A stretch of DNA of 64,000 nt, taken from positions 1-64,000 of the forward strand of contig CAJTSM010000011.1 in assembly GCA_910578935.1 (NCBI GenBank). The letters run 5' to 3'. A program made the translations under genes and the position numbers. Below are positions 55,715 to 63,349 of the stretch, one piece after another. Numbering within the stretch: the stretch's first letter is position 1; every line of letters starts with the position of its first letter. Under the pieces are notes generated by a model. That model saw nothing but the letters and a program-made list of their open reading frames with translations, made no database searches and was not told where the DNA came from. The stretch is from an uncultured Oscillibacter sp. (lineage in GTDB: Bacteria > Bacillota > Clostridia > Oscillospirales > Oscillospiraceae).

Positions 55715-57883
55715 CTACCGCACCTTCCTCAGCCGCGTCTCATAGCCAACTCTCTGGATACGCTGCACAATTTCCTTGGACTTTTCCTCACTGGTATTGG
55801 CCAGCAGCACACACAGATTTCCGTCATCCAGGATTCCGATGTAGTCCGTTTGGCGTGTACACTTCCCCAAAGCCTGATCCGCTTTTGCAAGCTCCGCTCT
55901 GTCTGCCTGCACCTCCAGCAGCACACATTCCGTAAGACCCCGGGTTTGGGCATCCATAAACGCCTTCACCACCACTCCAAACGCCTCCGGCTGCATAATC
56001 CCTGTCCCCGACAGGTACCGCTGCGCCCGCAACGCCTCCAGGTAGCGCCTGGAGCGGACAACCGAGTTCTGAACCAGTGCGCCCGCAATCATAAGACGGT
56101 TCGCCTCCGCCAGATTCATGCGCTGCCACGGGATCCCCCACACCATGAATATAAACTGCATTTCATCCTCCACAAAAACGGCACTCGCCATCATGGGAAG
56201 ATTTTCGTTCATATCGTGGTTGATAAAGACCTTGTGATCCTTCAGCACTTCATACATCTCACCCGAGGAGGCATAAGCATAGGAGCCGCCCAGCTGTCTG
56301 GCTCGTGGGGAGGTGGAGGAGAAAAGCCTCGCGTATCCCTTGTTCGCCACGAGGTAGACGGCAACCTCCCGGCTGCCCATCAGCTCCTCCAGCATCTCCG
56401 CGGAGTAGAACAAAACCTCCTCCGGGGCGTATCTCTCCAGACGGGATGTTAACTCATAGATACGGCCAAGGCTCTCCCTCTGGTTCACAAGTTCCGTCTC
56501 AAACCCCTGCTTCATCCTAACATTGCTGTCGTTGATCTCCTCGAGGTTTTTCACGCGCCTTTTCAGAAAACGAATCTCCTCTTCCTGTTCTTCCCGGATA
56601 TGATACATCCGGTCCCTCATGATTCCAACAGACATACCGATAATGAAGAGCTGGGCCGTCCAAACATATGTATTGTAGTCCAGCAGCACCTCAAATCCGG
56701 TGCGCCCCACAGTCTGCTGGAAGAAATATCCCAGCACCGCCAGCAGGGCCGACAAGATCGCCTGTCTCTGCCCGTGTATGATTGCGAACAACAGGACGTA
56801 CAGCAGGAAAAAGTCCAGCTTTTCAAAATAGCGCCCACCGGCCGCCTGACTGCTGAGCAGACTGAAGATCACGCAGCAGACCACATTCTCCACAAAGGGG
56901 AAAGCGGCTTTTATGATCGCGCTCAAGCGCTTTTTATTTCCAGCTTCCGTCCCCTCCGGATCCGTATAAGAGGACTTGTTGCGTTTGACAAAACGGATAA
57001 TCTCTCTGATCTCTTTCCGGCAGTCTGCAATGGCGCTGAGTCCAAATTCCCCAGTGAACCTGCTTCCATCCAGCATCTGCCGCTGAACTCCGTCCGTTTC
57101 CCGCTCCACTGCCTTGACGGGAAAATCCGCCTCCTCCGAGATGATCCGCGCAAGCTCCATCTCACTTATCTCCTTCATGGAGGACAGCTGATAGTCGCCG
57201 TGTGCGTGACTCTCAGCGGAGATCACGGCATAGATGAACGCCGCCGCATCTTTTACGTGCAGAATGGAAAAATTGCTCTTGCTGCTGGCGGAGACCGTCC
57301 CGGTCTTCACCGCCTCCAAGCATTTTTGGAAACAGAGATCACCCTCTTTTTGTCCCTTTTGGGGCATTCCGTAGAGGTGGTCAAGCCTCAGGATGACAAT
57401 GTCCTTCCCCTGGCTCCTCCGGCAGTTTTCACAAATTCCCTCGCCCTGCATAACAGCCATCGCCCGGTATCCGTCCGGAGCGGGCGGCGCGTTCTCGACA
57501 AAGTTGCCGGCATCGCCCGGCCTCCCGTAAATCTCCTCAGAGGACAGGTAGATAAAGCGTCCCTTGGAAAACGCCGCATAGGAGGAGATGACATTCGCGA
57601 TGGACGCGGTGTAGCGGGACAGTTCGCGGCTCTTTTTTTCTTCCCACGCAAAGCTGGGGTCCTGGGCGCCCATAAACAGTACCGCGTCCGGCCCAATGCT
57701 TTGCATGACATCCTTTACGCTCTCGTCCTCATAGGAAAAACTGTATTTTTCAAACGCGTGCCTGTAAGCATATGTATGCTTCCCCCCTTCCATAAGCAGA
57801 TAGGATTTATGGCCGTTTTTATTCAGAACATCGACCATCGTATCCATCAGCTGGCAGGGCCCTCCAATCAACAATACATTCAT
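55715..57883 (-). CDS. pelD: PelD with fused N-terminal SDR domain, cyclic-di-GMP sensor-like
   Basis: A 722-residue fusion. Residues 1-300 form an extended SDR/epimerase-like Rossmann domain (MNVLLIGGPCQLMDTMVDVL, FIYLSSEEIYGRPGDAGNF), but the usual Y-x3-K is replaced by YRAMA, so catalysis is doubtful. Residues about 320-420 give four membrane helices, and 425-465 a coiled coil. A GAF domain follows, then a degenerate GGDEF domain. There RQTD (677-680) forms an RxxD inhibitory-site motif, and DDGNL (686-690) stands where GGDEF would be. PelD binds cyclic-di-GMP in Pseudomonas through this site. The start MNVLLIGG at 57883 is preceded by only a weak ribosome binding site; the in-frame codons before it are a remnant of another gene. 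Confidence 0.88.
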   Translation of the reverse strand: MNVLLIGGPCQLMDTMVDVLNKNGHKSYLLMEGGKHTYAYRHAFEKYSFSYEDESVKDVMQSIGPDAVLFMGAQDPSFAWEEKKSRELSRYTASIANVISSYAAFSKGRFIYLSSEEIYGRPGDAGNFVENAPPAPDGYRAMAVMQGEGICENCRRSQGKDIVILRLDHLYGMPQKGQKEGDLCFQKCLEAVKTGTVSASSKSNFSILHVKDAAAFIYAVISAESHAHGDYQLSSMKEISEMELARIISEEADFPVKAVERETDGVQRQMLDGSRFTGEFGLSAIADCRKEIREIIRFVKRNKSSYTDPEGTEAGNKKRLSAIIKAAFPFVENVVCCVIFSLLSSQAAGGRYFEKLDFFLLYVLLFAIIHGQRQAILSALLAVLGYFFQQTVGRTGFEVLLDYNTYVWTAQLFIIGMSVGIMRDRMYHIREEQEEEIRFLKRRVKNLEEINDSNVRMKQGFETELVNQRESLGRIYELTSRLERYAPEEVLFYSAEMLEELMGSREVAVYLVANKGYARLFSSTSPRARQLGGSYAYASSGEMYEVLKDHKVFINHDMNENLPMMASAVFVEDEMQFIFMVWGIPWQRMNLAEANRLMIAGALVQNSVVRSRRYLEALRAQRYLSGTGIMQPEAFGVVVKAFMDAQTRGLTECVLLEVQADRAELAKADQALGKCTRQTDYIGILDDGNLCVLLANTSEEKSKEIVQRIQRVGYETRLRKVR

Positions 57884-57959
57884 CTCTTTTACCCCCACAT
57901 ATATATAAGTTTGCTCAGTCATCAATAAAGCTGAACATGGAAAACCATTCAGAGAATCC

Positions 57960-58225
57960 CCCTCTTTGCCACAGATGTCTCCCTCACGTTTCGTCTCTGT
58001 GCCAAATCTCCGCAGAAATTCATCGTGCAGCCGCTCTTCGGCCTCTTTCCGCGCTCTCACCGCGTCCTCAAACCGACCATAGCTGCCCAAGTAACGCAGT
58101 TTTCCCTCGGAAATCGTTCCATAGCAAGTATAAGTGCACAGAGCACCAATGCAAGGTACAGCGCCATCGGTACCACAGCGTACAAGTCCGCCCGAGGCTT
58201 CTTCTGAATACATCCCACCACACAT
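57960..58225 (-). pseudogene. AP2-like DNA-binding domain remnant upstream of pelD
   Basis: In the same frame as pelD and open into it: GTISEGKLRYLGSYGRFEDA followed by VRARKEAEERLHDEFLRRFG. The sheet-plus-helix pattern LGSYxxFEDAVRARKEAEE is that of bacterial AP2/HNH-associated DNA-binding domains. No start codon with a ribosome binding site or N-terminal half is present. It is a mobile-element leftover fused by chance to the 5' side of pelD. Confidence 0.55.
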
Positions 58226-58549
58226 AACAGCGCCCGACAGCGCTGACGGGCTCCGGGCTTCCCATGCCTCCCAAAGTCAACGCGGCCAATGCCAGAATCA
58301 GCAGGATCAAAAGATAGCAATCCAGCAAGCCCTCCATCCGCCATGGGATTTCACTTTTCAAGGCGTGTTCACCACCCTTTGGAATACTTTTCAAAAATAG
58401 TGATAAAAATCCAACCTCCGGGGATAGCACAGCGTTACCGTTCCTCCAATATGTACCAGCCCGTCAGCCCTGCCTCTCCCTGTGAAAATGCCGCAGCAAA
58501 ATATCCGCCGTCCTGAAGCTCCTCGATATTTATCTGGCCGGATTCATGT
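58226..58549. other. Gene-free stretch upstream of the pel operon
   Basis: No firm gene. On the minus strand a frame with one hydrophobic helix (MEGLLDCYLLILLILALAAL) has no start with a ribosome binding site and no continuation. The stretch probably includes the pel promoter, but no consensus box could be fixed. Confidence 0.4.
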
Positions 58550-59110
58550 ATTCCAACCTACGGTGCACCGCTCCTCGGCCAGTATCCGGTCATAGGCCTG
58601 GTCCTTCAGAATCTGGATATTACTCAAAATGGCCTCTCGAGTGGCACAGTACATATTCTAAAGACATCGGGGCGCGGCTTTCTCCGCATCTACCCGGGCC
58701 GGACCGGACCGCACCGCCTCCGCCGTCAGTTGGGGCAGCTCCTATATCCGCAGCTCCTTGCCGCCCGGCACCTTGAAAAAGTACACCCGTTCCTTCTCCA
58801 ATGCCCGGACCGCCCGTAGCAGCCGCAGGTACTCTGCCCAGGTCAGCTCCGGCTGGAGGACCTTCTGCTCCTCCGCAAAGTCGTGGGTCCGGAAGTCCCG
58901 ACGGCCCAGGTACTCGAACAGGTTGTTCAACGCAGAAAGACAGCTGTTGACGCTCCGGGGAGGGACCTCCTCCGTCTCCATCTGCCGCTCCCAATCGCGG
59001 ACCGTCTCAAAGGCCAGCCGCTTTTTCCCCGGAAGGTTGTCATAGAGCTTTTTCAAATTTCGCTGGCAGTCCTCCAGAAACGCTGGGGCGCAATCCCCCG
59101 CCGGACCCGC
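58550..59110 (-). pseudogene. XerC/D-like integrase remnant
   Basis: The frame at 58742-59100 reads NLKKLYDNLPGKKRLAFETV, RSVNSCLSALNNLFEYLGRR and LTWAEYLRLLRAVRALEKER, matching the core-binding domain and start of the catalytic domain of tyrosine integrases. Downstream in shifted frames a fragment LPQLTAEAVRSG appears, then stops. The Arg-His-Arg-Tyr catalytic part is missing. It is a dead integrase piece. Confidence 0.65.
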
Positions 59111-59386
59111 CCGCAGTTGCACCGGCACAGCCACGCCGTCCGGCTCCCTACGTTCTCCGCAGGCGCTAAGGCCCTCAGCTTTCCGTACTGCTAACCGGTG
59201 AGGTCGATTTTCTTCCGGCTGTGAGAGGCTTTTGCGGAGGCTTTTTGAAACTGGGGACAGATTCTGATTTAACACCATCTGCTGTACCATCCCAGCTTTG
59301 CCAGATAGATAATGGTGCCCTGTGGCTCCTAAAAACAACAGAGATCAGAGCGGCTTATAAAGCCTAGGTTGTAATCCACTCAAAAT

Positions 59387-59400
59387 GAGCCATGATTTCA
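59387..59400 (+). repeat. 14-bp direct repeat, left copy, flanking the resolvase gene
   Basis: GAGCCATGATTTCA here recurs exactly at 60153-60166, on the same strand, on the other side of the resolvase gene. It could be an insertion duplication or a recombinase site. Confidence 0.7.
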
Positions 59401-59515
59401 AGCGGGATTTGCCGTTTTTACCGAACAGCAAGTCTCGCTTTTGTTGATTCCAATGGGATAATTCTATCACAGTCTTTTCAGAAATGCAACAGGGAGGCGG
59501 CTTACAACGCAGGAT

Positions 59516-60112
59516 TTATGGGCCGAATTCTTCCTTGCGCCACCGTTGAAAGGTCCCGTGGGCTACGCCCAGTTCCCTCGCTGCGGTCCGGTCAGACATT
59601 TCACCCCGTCTCCAGGCTGCCACAACGCTTTCGTAATTCTCTCCCCGCTCCTTGAACTTGCGCCCGAAGTGGACGCCCTTGGCTTTCGCTGCCGCGATCC
59701 CCTCCGCCTGTCTCTGGTGATTGAACTCCCGTTCTGTCTGCGCCACATAGCTCAGAAGCTGCAGAACAATGTTGGCGATCAGCTCTCCGGTGAGGTCCCG
59801 GCCCTTTCGGGTATCCAACAGCGGCATATCCAACACCACGATGGCGATGCCCTTTTCCTTGGTCAGTAGCCGCCACTGCTCCAGAATTTCATCGTAGTTC
59901 CTCCCCAGCCGGTCGATACTCTTGATGACGAGGGTATCCCCGGCTTTCAGTCTGCGTACCAACCCTCGGTAGCCGGGACGTTTGAAGTCCTTGCCGCTCT
60001 GCTTGTCCAGAACGATGCTGCCGTCGTCTATGCCGAACTCCCGCATGGCAATCAGCTGCCGGTCCTCGTTCTGTTCTCTGGTTGAAACTCTTACGTATCC
60101 GTGTGTAGTCAT
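59516..60112 (-). CDS. Serine recombinase (resolvase/invertase family)
   Basis: A 198-residue small serine recombinase. The catalytic Ser is in THGYVRVSTREQNEDRQLIA (YxRVS), and the arginine motif is IKSIDRLGRNYDEILEQWRL. A long helix E (ELIANIVLQLLSYVAQTERE) is followed by a C-terminal helix-turn-helix (MSDRTAARELGVAHGTFQRW). This is full length for Tn3-type resolvases or invertases. AGGAGGAGCG precedes the ATG. It sits between 14-bp direct repeats, with no transposase nearby. It may resolve or invert element DNA. Confidence 0.92.
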   Translation of the reverse strand: MTTHGYVRVSTREQNEDRQLIAMREFGIDDGSIVLDKQSGKDFKRPGYRGLVRRLKAGDTLVIKSIDRLGRNYDEILEQWRLLTKEKGIAIVVLDMPLLDTRKGRDLTGELIANIVLQLLSYVAQTEREFNHQRQAEGIAAAKAKGVHFGRKFKERGENYESVVAAWRRGEMSDRTAARELGVAHGTFQRWRKEEFGP

Positions 60113-60152
60113 AGGTTCGCTCCTCCTTTTCGGTGATAGTCCTATTTTAGAG

Positions 60153-60166
60153 GAGCCATGATTTCA
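60153..60166 (+). repeat. 14-bp direct repeat, right copy
   Basis: GAGCCATGATTTCA, identical to 59387-59400; it lies in the resolvase promoter region 40 bases before the start codon, where res sites are usually found. Confidence 0.7.
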
Positions 60167-60197
60167 CACAATTTAGAATTTTCCCGGAGAAAAGGAA

Positions 60198-60230
60198 AAC
60201 GGCCGTCTCCCGCAGCGGGAAACAGCCGTT
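60198..60230. terminator. Two-tier stem-loop between resolvase and mntA
   Basis: AACGGC/GCCGTT outer arms (60198-60203, 60225-60230) and TCCCG/CGGGA inner arms (60208-60212, 60216-60220). It is probably a terminator or insulator; the 312-base gap to mntA otherwise holds only its promoter. Confidence 0.5.
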
Positions 60231-60387
60231 CTGATAATTTGAGAACTACAACATCTTGGCTACACTGAAAATAGGCCGCCTGTCTCGGAACGATTTAGGT
60301 GCTGCATTTTGAGCTACGATCTGTGAGTGCGCTAGTTGAGTTCAAAGTATCATTTCAGCAGAAATACTTTTCTTTTTGAGGTAAGTA

Positions 60388-60396
60388 TGGTATACT
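60388..60396 (+). promoter_or_regulatory. Extended -10 promoter of the second mntA-hepT
   Basis: TGG directly followed by TATACT (60391-60396), an extended -10 element, with AAAGGGGAG 15 bases later ahead of the GTG start. No clear -35 box. Confidence 0.5.
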
Positions 60397-60425
60397 AAAA
60401 TAAATTCAGGGAAAGGGGAGCATTT

Positions 60426-60737
60426 GTGAGAGATACTCTATATTCGATTGATGATTTGAGATCAATCGTTGCTCCGGTTGCTGCGAAACATGGAGTCGCA
60501 CGGGTTTATCTCTTTGGTTCCTATGCCCGTGGCGATGCAACCAGCAGCAGCGATATAGATCTGCGTGTTGATAAGGGACGATTAAAGGGTTTTTTCGCAC
60601 TGGGCGCATTGTATAGCGACATTAAAGACAGACTCGATAAACCGCTGGACCTGTTAACGACTGGCAGCCTTGATCAATCGTTTTTATCGCAGATTGCCAA
60701 AGAGGAGATTCTGCTTTATGATGAGTCAAAATCGTGA
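60426..60737 (+). CDS. mntA: MntA-like nucleotidyltransferase antitoxin (second copy)
   Basis: A 103-residue minimal nucleotidyltransferase with GSYARGDATSSSDIDLRVD, again exactly GSx10DxD. The start is GTG at 60426 with AAAGGGGAG six bases upstream. It overlaps hepT by 20 bases. Identity to the first copy (16880) is partial: both share the VYxFGSYARG core and the GFFALGALY-like segment, but the rest has diverged, so this is not a recent duplication. It is likely a separate acquisition in this second mobile region. Confidence 0.9.
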   Translation: MRDTLYSIDDLRSIVAPVAAKHGVARVYLFGSYARGDATSSSDIDLRVDKGRLKGFFALGALYSDIKDRLDKPLDLLTTGSLDQSFLSQIAKEEILLYDESKS

Positions 60738-61104
60738 CATCCAAATTTTGAAGAAAATCTGGGGTTATTGTGACAATATTCAGTTTACGCATGCTGAATA
60801 CCATTATGATTATAACATTTTTTGCAGCAATCCCACCTATCGCAACGCAATCGCCTTATGTTTACTGCAAATAGGCGAATTAGTAAAAAAGCTCTCCCAG
60901 GATTTTCTCGATACCCATAGTGGCATCCCTTGGTCTGCCATTAGAGAAATGCGGAACGTAGTGGCACATGAATACGGCAATATTGATGTTGAGACGCTAT
61001 GGGAAACAGCTGAAAACGGAATTATCGAACTGCAAAATTTCTGTAAAGAACAAATAGAACTCAGCGAGTCTCAGGACTTCAATTTCGGCTTGACAATGCA
61101 ATAA
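60718..61104 (+). CDS. hepT: HepT-like HEPN toxin (second copy)
   Basis: A 128-residue HEPN protein with REMRNVVAHEYGNIDVETLW, containing Rx4HxY as RNVVAHEY. The family segment ALCLLQIGELVKKLSQDF is very close to that of the first copy. The start MMSQNRDIQILKK overlaps mntA, and GAGGAG precedes it. Compared with copy 1 it has a longer C-terminal tail. It ends some 150 bases before the tRNA-Arg fragment, so the pair sits at the edge of an integration site. Confidence 0.9.
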   Translation: MMSQNRDIQILKKIWGYCDNIQFTHAEYHYDYNIFCSNPTYRNAIALCLLQIGELVKKLSQDFLDTHSGIPWSAIREMRNVVAHEYGNIDVETLWETAENGIIELQNFCKEQIELSESQDFNFGLTMQ

Positions 61105-61257
61105 ATGCCCGCCTGCAACTTGTTGACCCATAATCTGACCCAGAACAGGAAATTTCTCTGCGGAAGTAACGGAATGGACAGCACGAAAGGCGGCTAACAC
61201 CCTGAGCAAACAGCATCAAACGGAGTGGAAAACGCTTGCTGTGAGTCCTCAGACAAG

Positions 61258-61302
61258 CTACGGACCAGAAGGCCGGGGGTTCGAATCCCTCAGGGCGTAC
61301 CA
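61258..61302 (+). other. tRNA-Arg(ACG) 3' fragment: second attachment site
   Basis: Anticodon loop CTACGGA (anticodon ACG, 61260-61262), stem half CCAGA, variable AGGCC, T arm GGGGG/CCCTC with loop TTCGAAT, acceptor half AGGGCGT and ACCA. The 5' half of the tRNA is absent upstream. It is an integration scar like the tRNA-Val one at 22041. Confidence 0.8.
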
Positions 61303-61345
61303 AAGCCACGGAAATTCGTTGGATTTCCGCGGCTTTGTTCTTGTT
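61302..61345 (+). terminator. Terminator after the tRNA-Arg fragment
   Basis: Arms 61302-61315 and 61323-61336 pair at 13 of 14 positions, followed by TTCTTGTTTTCT. It is the normal tRNA terminator retained with the attachment site. Confidence 0.8.
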
Positions 61346-61404
61346 TTCTGCACTTTTTGGATTGGTTTGATTGGGGGGCAGGCGGCCGACCCAAACCGTG
61401 GTCC

Positions 61405-61545
61405 ATACGGGAAGTTGGCGTGGAAATCATCAGAGAGTGCCAAGAGGAAACTCCCTACCGCGTTCGCCGCCTACTTCTGCATGGAGGTGGTCACGTGGGC
61501 GTAAGTGTCCAAAATGAACCCGGCACTGTAGCGATGGACCAGTGA
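61405..61545 (-). pseudogene. Integrase C-terminal tail
   Basis: RYSAGFILDTYAHVTTSMQK, then a TAG, then AANAVGSFLLA. This is the last piece of a Tn916-like integrase containing the nucleophile Tyr (DTYAHV). It matches the HYSAGFTLNTYTHATAQM of the integrase at 23213, so a related element once occupied the tRNA-Arg site. Confidence 0.75.
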
Positions 61546-61690
61546 ACAGGGCCATGGCGCTCTCATAACTGGAGAGAGAGCAGGTCAGTCCCTCCGCCAT
61601 GATATTGGCCGTCAATCTCTCCGCCCGTTGCCGGTCTAAGAATTCTCCGTCACAGACGGCGATATGTAACTGCGGGGTTGAATTCTCTGG
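61546..61690 (-). pseudogene. Response-regulator receiver N-terminal fragment
   Basis: LHIAVCDGEFLDRQRAERLT followed by EGLTCSLSSYESAMALF resembles the first 45 residues of a LytTR-type response regulator (IAVCDDE with the acidic pair altered to DGE). It runs directly into the integrase tail in the same frame, so both are broken ends joined by recombination. Confidence 0.5.
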
Positions 61691-61836
61691 CTTAGTACAG
61701 TCCCTGAGCCATGTTCTCTGTCCATTATACCATGGGTTTTCTGAGGCGCAAAGGTGTTCGGGGGACCGGGACGCTGAAAATTCCCTTCTTCGGGTACTGG
61801 TATACAAACCACTCAACAACAGCATCCGCGCTGCAT

Positions 61837-61941
61837 TCAGCGGTAATCGTACTCGTCCTCTGTGCAGTCAGTGGCAGCCGGACCTGTGATATGAGAGGCA
61901 GCCGTTGCCAGAAGTACCAATGTAATGATCAAAATCTGCAT
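61837..61941 (-). CDS. 34-residue hydrophobic peptide ORF
   Basis: ATG at 61941 is preceded by AGGAGGATTTGGCG, a very strong ribosome binding site. The peptide MQILIITLVLLATAASHITG followed by an acidic tail (CTEDEYDY) looks like a membrane or secreted peptide. It ends about 40 bases upstream in transcription from nothing obvious and lies 39 bases downstream of the alcohol dehydrogenase stop. It may be a small co-transcribed peptide or the start of a lost gene. Confidence 0.4.
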   Translation of the reverse strand: MQILIITLVLLATAASHITGPAATDCTEDEYDYR

Positions 61942-61980
61942 CGCCAAATCCTCCTATTTGAATCGTGTAAATGGTGCCCT

Positions 61981-63177
61981 TCAAACCGAACCATCTCTTG
62001 CGGCTTTGTAAACCGCAATCATATCCTCCGGGGACAGCCGCTTCGCGGAGCCCGTATGTCCGCCGCAGGCCGCAAGACACCGTTGGGCCATTTCCTCAAT
62101 CTGCGCGTCGGTGGGGCGGATGCCCAGCTCCGAAAAATTAACCGGCATCCCGACGCTGTGGTAAAAGGATTCCATTTCCTGAATGCCCAGGAGCGCGATT
62201 TCCTCATCGCTCCCCTCCGCCGCAACGCCCAGGACATTCCGGGCATAGCGAACAAATCGCGGCAGCGCGTTTTTATAGACATGCCGCGCCCAGCTGGGCC
62301 AGACCGCCGCCAGGCCCGCGCCGTGGGTGACGTTGAACATCCCCCCCATTTCATGCTCCAGCTTGTGGGACATGAAATCGCCGCCGTCGTTTCCGCAGCC
62401 CGTCAGGTCGTTGTGGGCAAGGCTTCCCGCCCACATGATCTCCGCCCGGGCCTCGTAATTGGCCGGGTCCTGGTGGAGAATCCGGGCGTTCTTCATCACC
62501 GTGCGCAGCAGCCCCTCGGCAATGGCGTCCGTCAGCTCCATATTGCCGCCGCCGGTAAAATAGCGCTCCATGGTGTGCATCATGATGTCCACACAGCCGG
62601 ATTCCGTCTGATAGTCCGGCAGCGTTTTTGTGTACTCCGGATTCATGACGGCGAACCGGGGCCGGGCCAGGTTGTCGTCATAGGCGCGCTTTTCTCCCGT
62701 GCGCTCATTGGTGATGACGCACCCCTTGGACGTCTCGCTTCCGGCGGCGGCGATGGTTAAAATACTTGCCACAGGCAGGCAGTTCTGGGCCGTACGGGTG
62801 TGGGCAAACAGGTCCCACACGTCCTTCTCCGGCTCGGCCAGCCCGTAGGCGATGGCCTTGGCGGTGTCAATGGCGCTGCCTCCGCCCACGGCCAGGAGAA
62901 AGTCCACCTTCTCCCGTTTCCCCAGCGCGATGCCCTCATAGACCTTGTCCAGGCGGGGATTGGGGACAACGCCGCCCAGTTCCAGATGGCGGAGGCCCTC
63001 TTCCTCCAAGGCCTTCTTCACCAGCTCCAAAAGGCCGGAGCGGACCGCGCTCTTGCCGCCGTAGACAATCAGGATGTTTTTCGCGCCGTATTCCTTGGCA
63101 AGCGCGCCGACGCGGCCCTCCGTCCCCTTTCCGAAAATCACTCTTGTGGGGGCGTAAAACTCAAAATTGTTTGCCAT
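61981..63177 (-). CDS. Iron-containing alcohol dehydrogenase (butanol dehydrogenase-like)
   Basis: A 398-residue group III alcohol dehydrogenase. NNFEFYAPTRVIFGKGTEG and VVPNPRLDKVYEGIAL, then LLAVGGGSAIDTAKAIAYG give the NAD(P)-binding domain. Metal ligands are expected in GCVDIMMHTMERY (Asp and His) and HKLEHEMGGMFNVTHGAGLA (two His). It reduces aldehydes to alcohols, as in BdhA/YqhD relatives. The start at 63177 follows AGAGGAG; 22 in-frame codons upstream are not conserved. It is divergent from an AraC regulator, which probably controls it. Confidence 0.92.
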   Translation of the reverse strand: MANNFEFYAPTRVIFGKGTEGRVGALAKEYGAKNILIVYGGKSAVRSGLLELVKKALEEEGLRHLELGGVVPNPRLDKVYEGIALGKREKVDFLLAVGGGSAIDTAKAIAYGLAEPEKDVWDLFAHTRTAQNCLPVASILTIAAAGSETSKGCVITNERTGEKRAYDDNLARPRFAVMNPEYTKTLPDYQTESGCVDIMMHTMERYFTGGGNMELTDAIAEGLLRTVMKNARILHQDPANYEARAEIMWAGSLAHNDLTGCGNDGGDFMSHKLEHEMGGMFNVTHGAGLAAVWPSWARHVYKNALPRFVRYARNVLGVAAEGSDEEIALLGIQEMESFYHSVGMPVNFSELGIRPTDAQIEEMAQRCLAACGGHTGSAKRLSPEDMIAVYKAARDGSV

Positions 63178-63349
63178 GGCAAACACTCCTCTCACAGAAA
63201 ATTTGTTTGGCTGATGATAGAAGTATACGGGATTTTCGCTCAAAATTCTCGAATTATTTCGCCGGCATATAGAACTATTCCGACAGATATGGTAAAATCA
63301 TCATAGTATCTCGCCAAGACAAGTTAGTCCCATGAAAGGAGGGAATCCC

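Noticed and set aside
57884..58225. Longer PelD start at 58225
   Set aside because: The extra residues are an AP2-like fragment plus low-conservation linker; MNVLLIGG is the normal beginning of the Rossmann domain.
61079..61309. A coding frame reading RPEGFEPPAFWS
   Set aside because: It is an antisense translation of the tRNA-Arg fragment, again an artefact.
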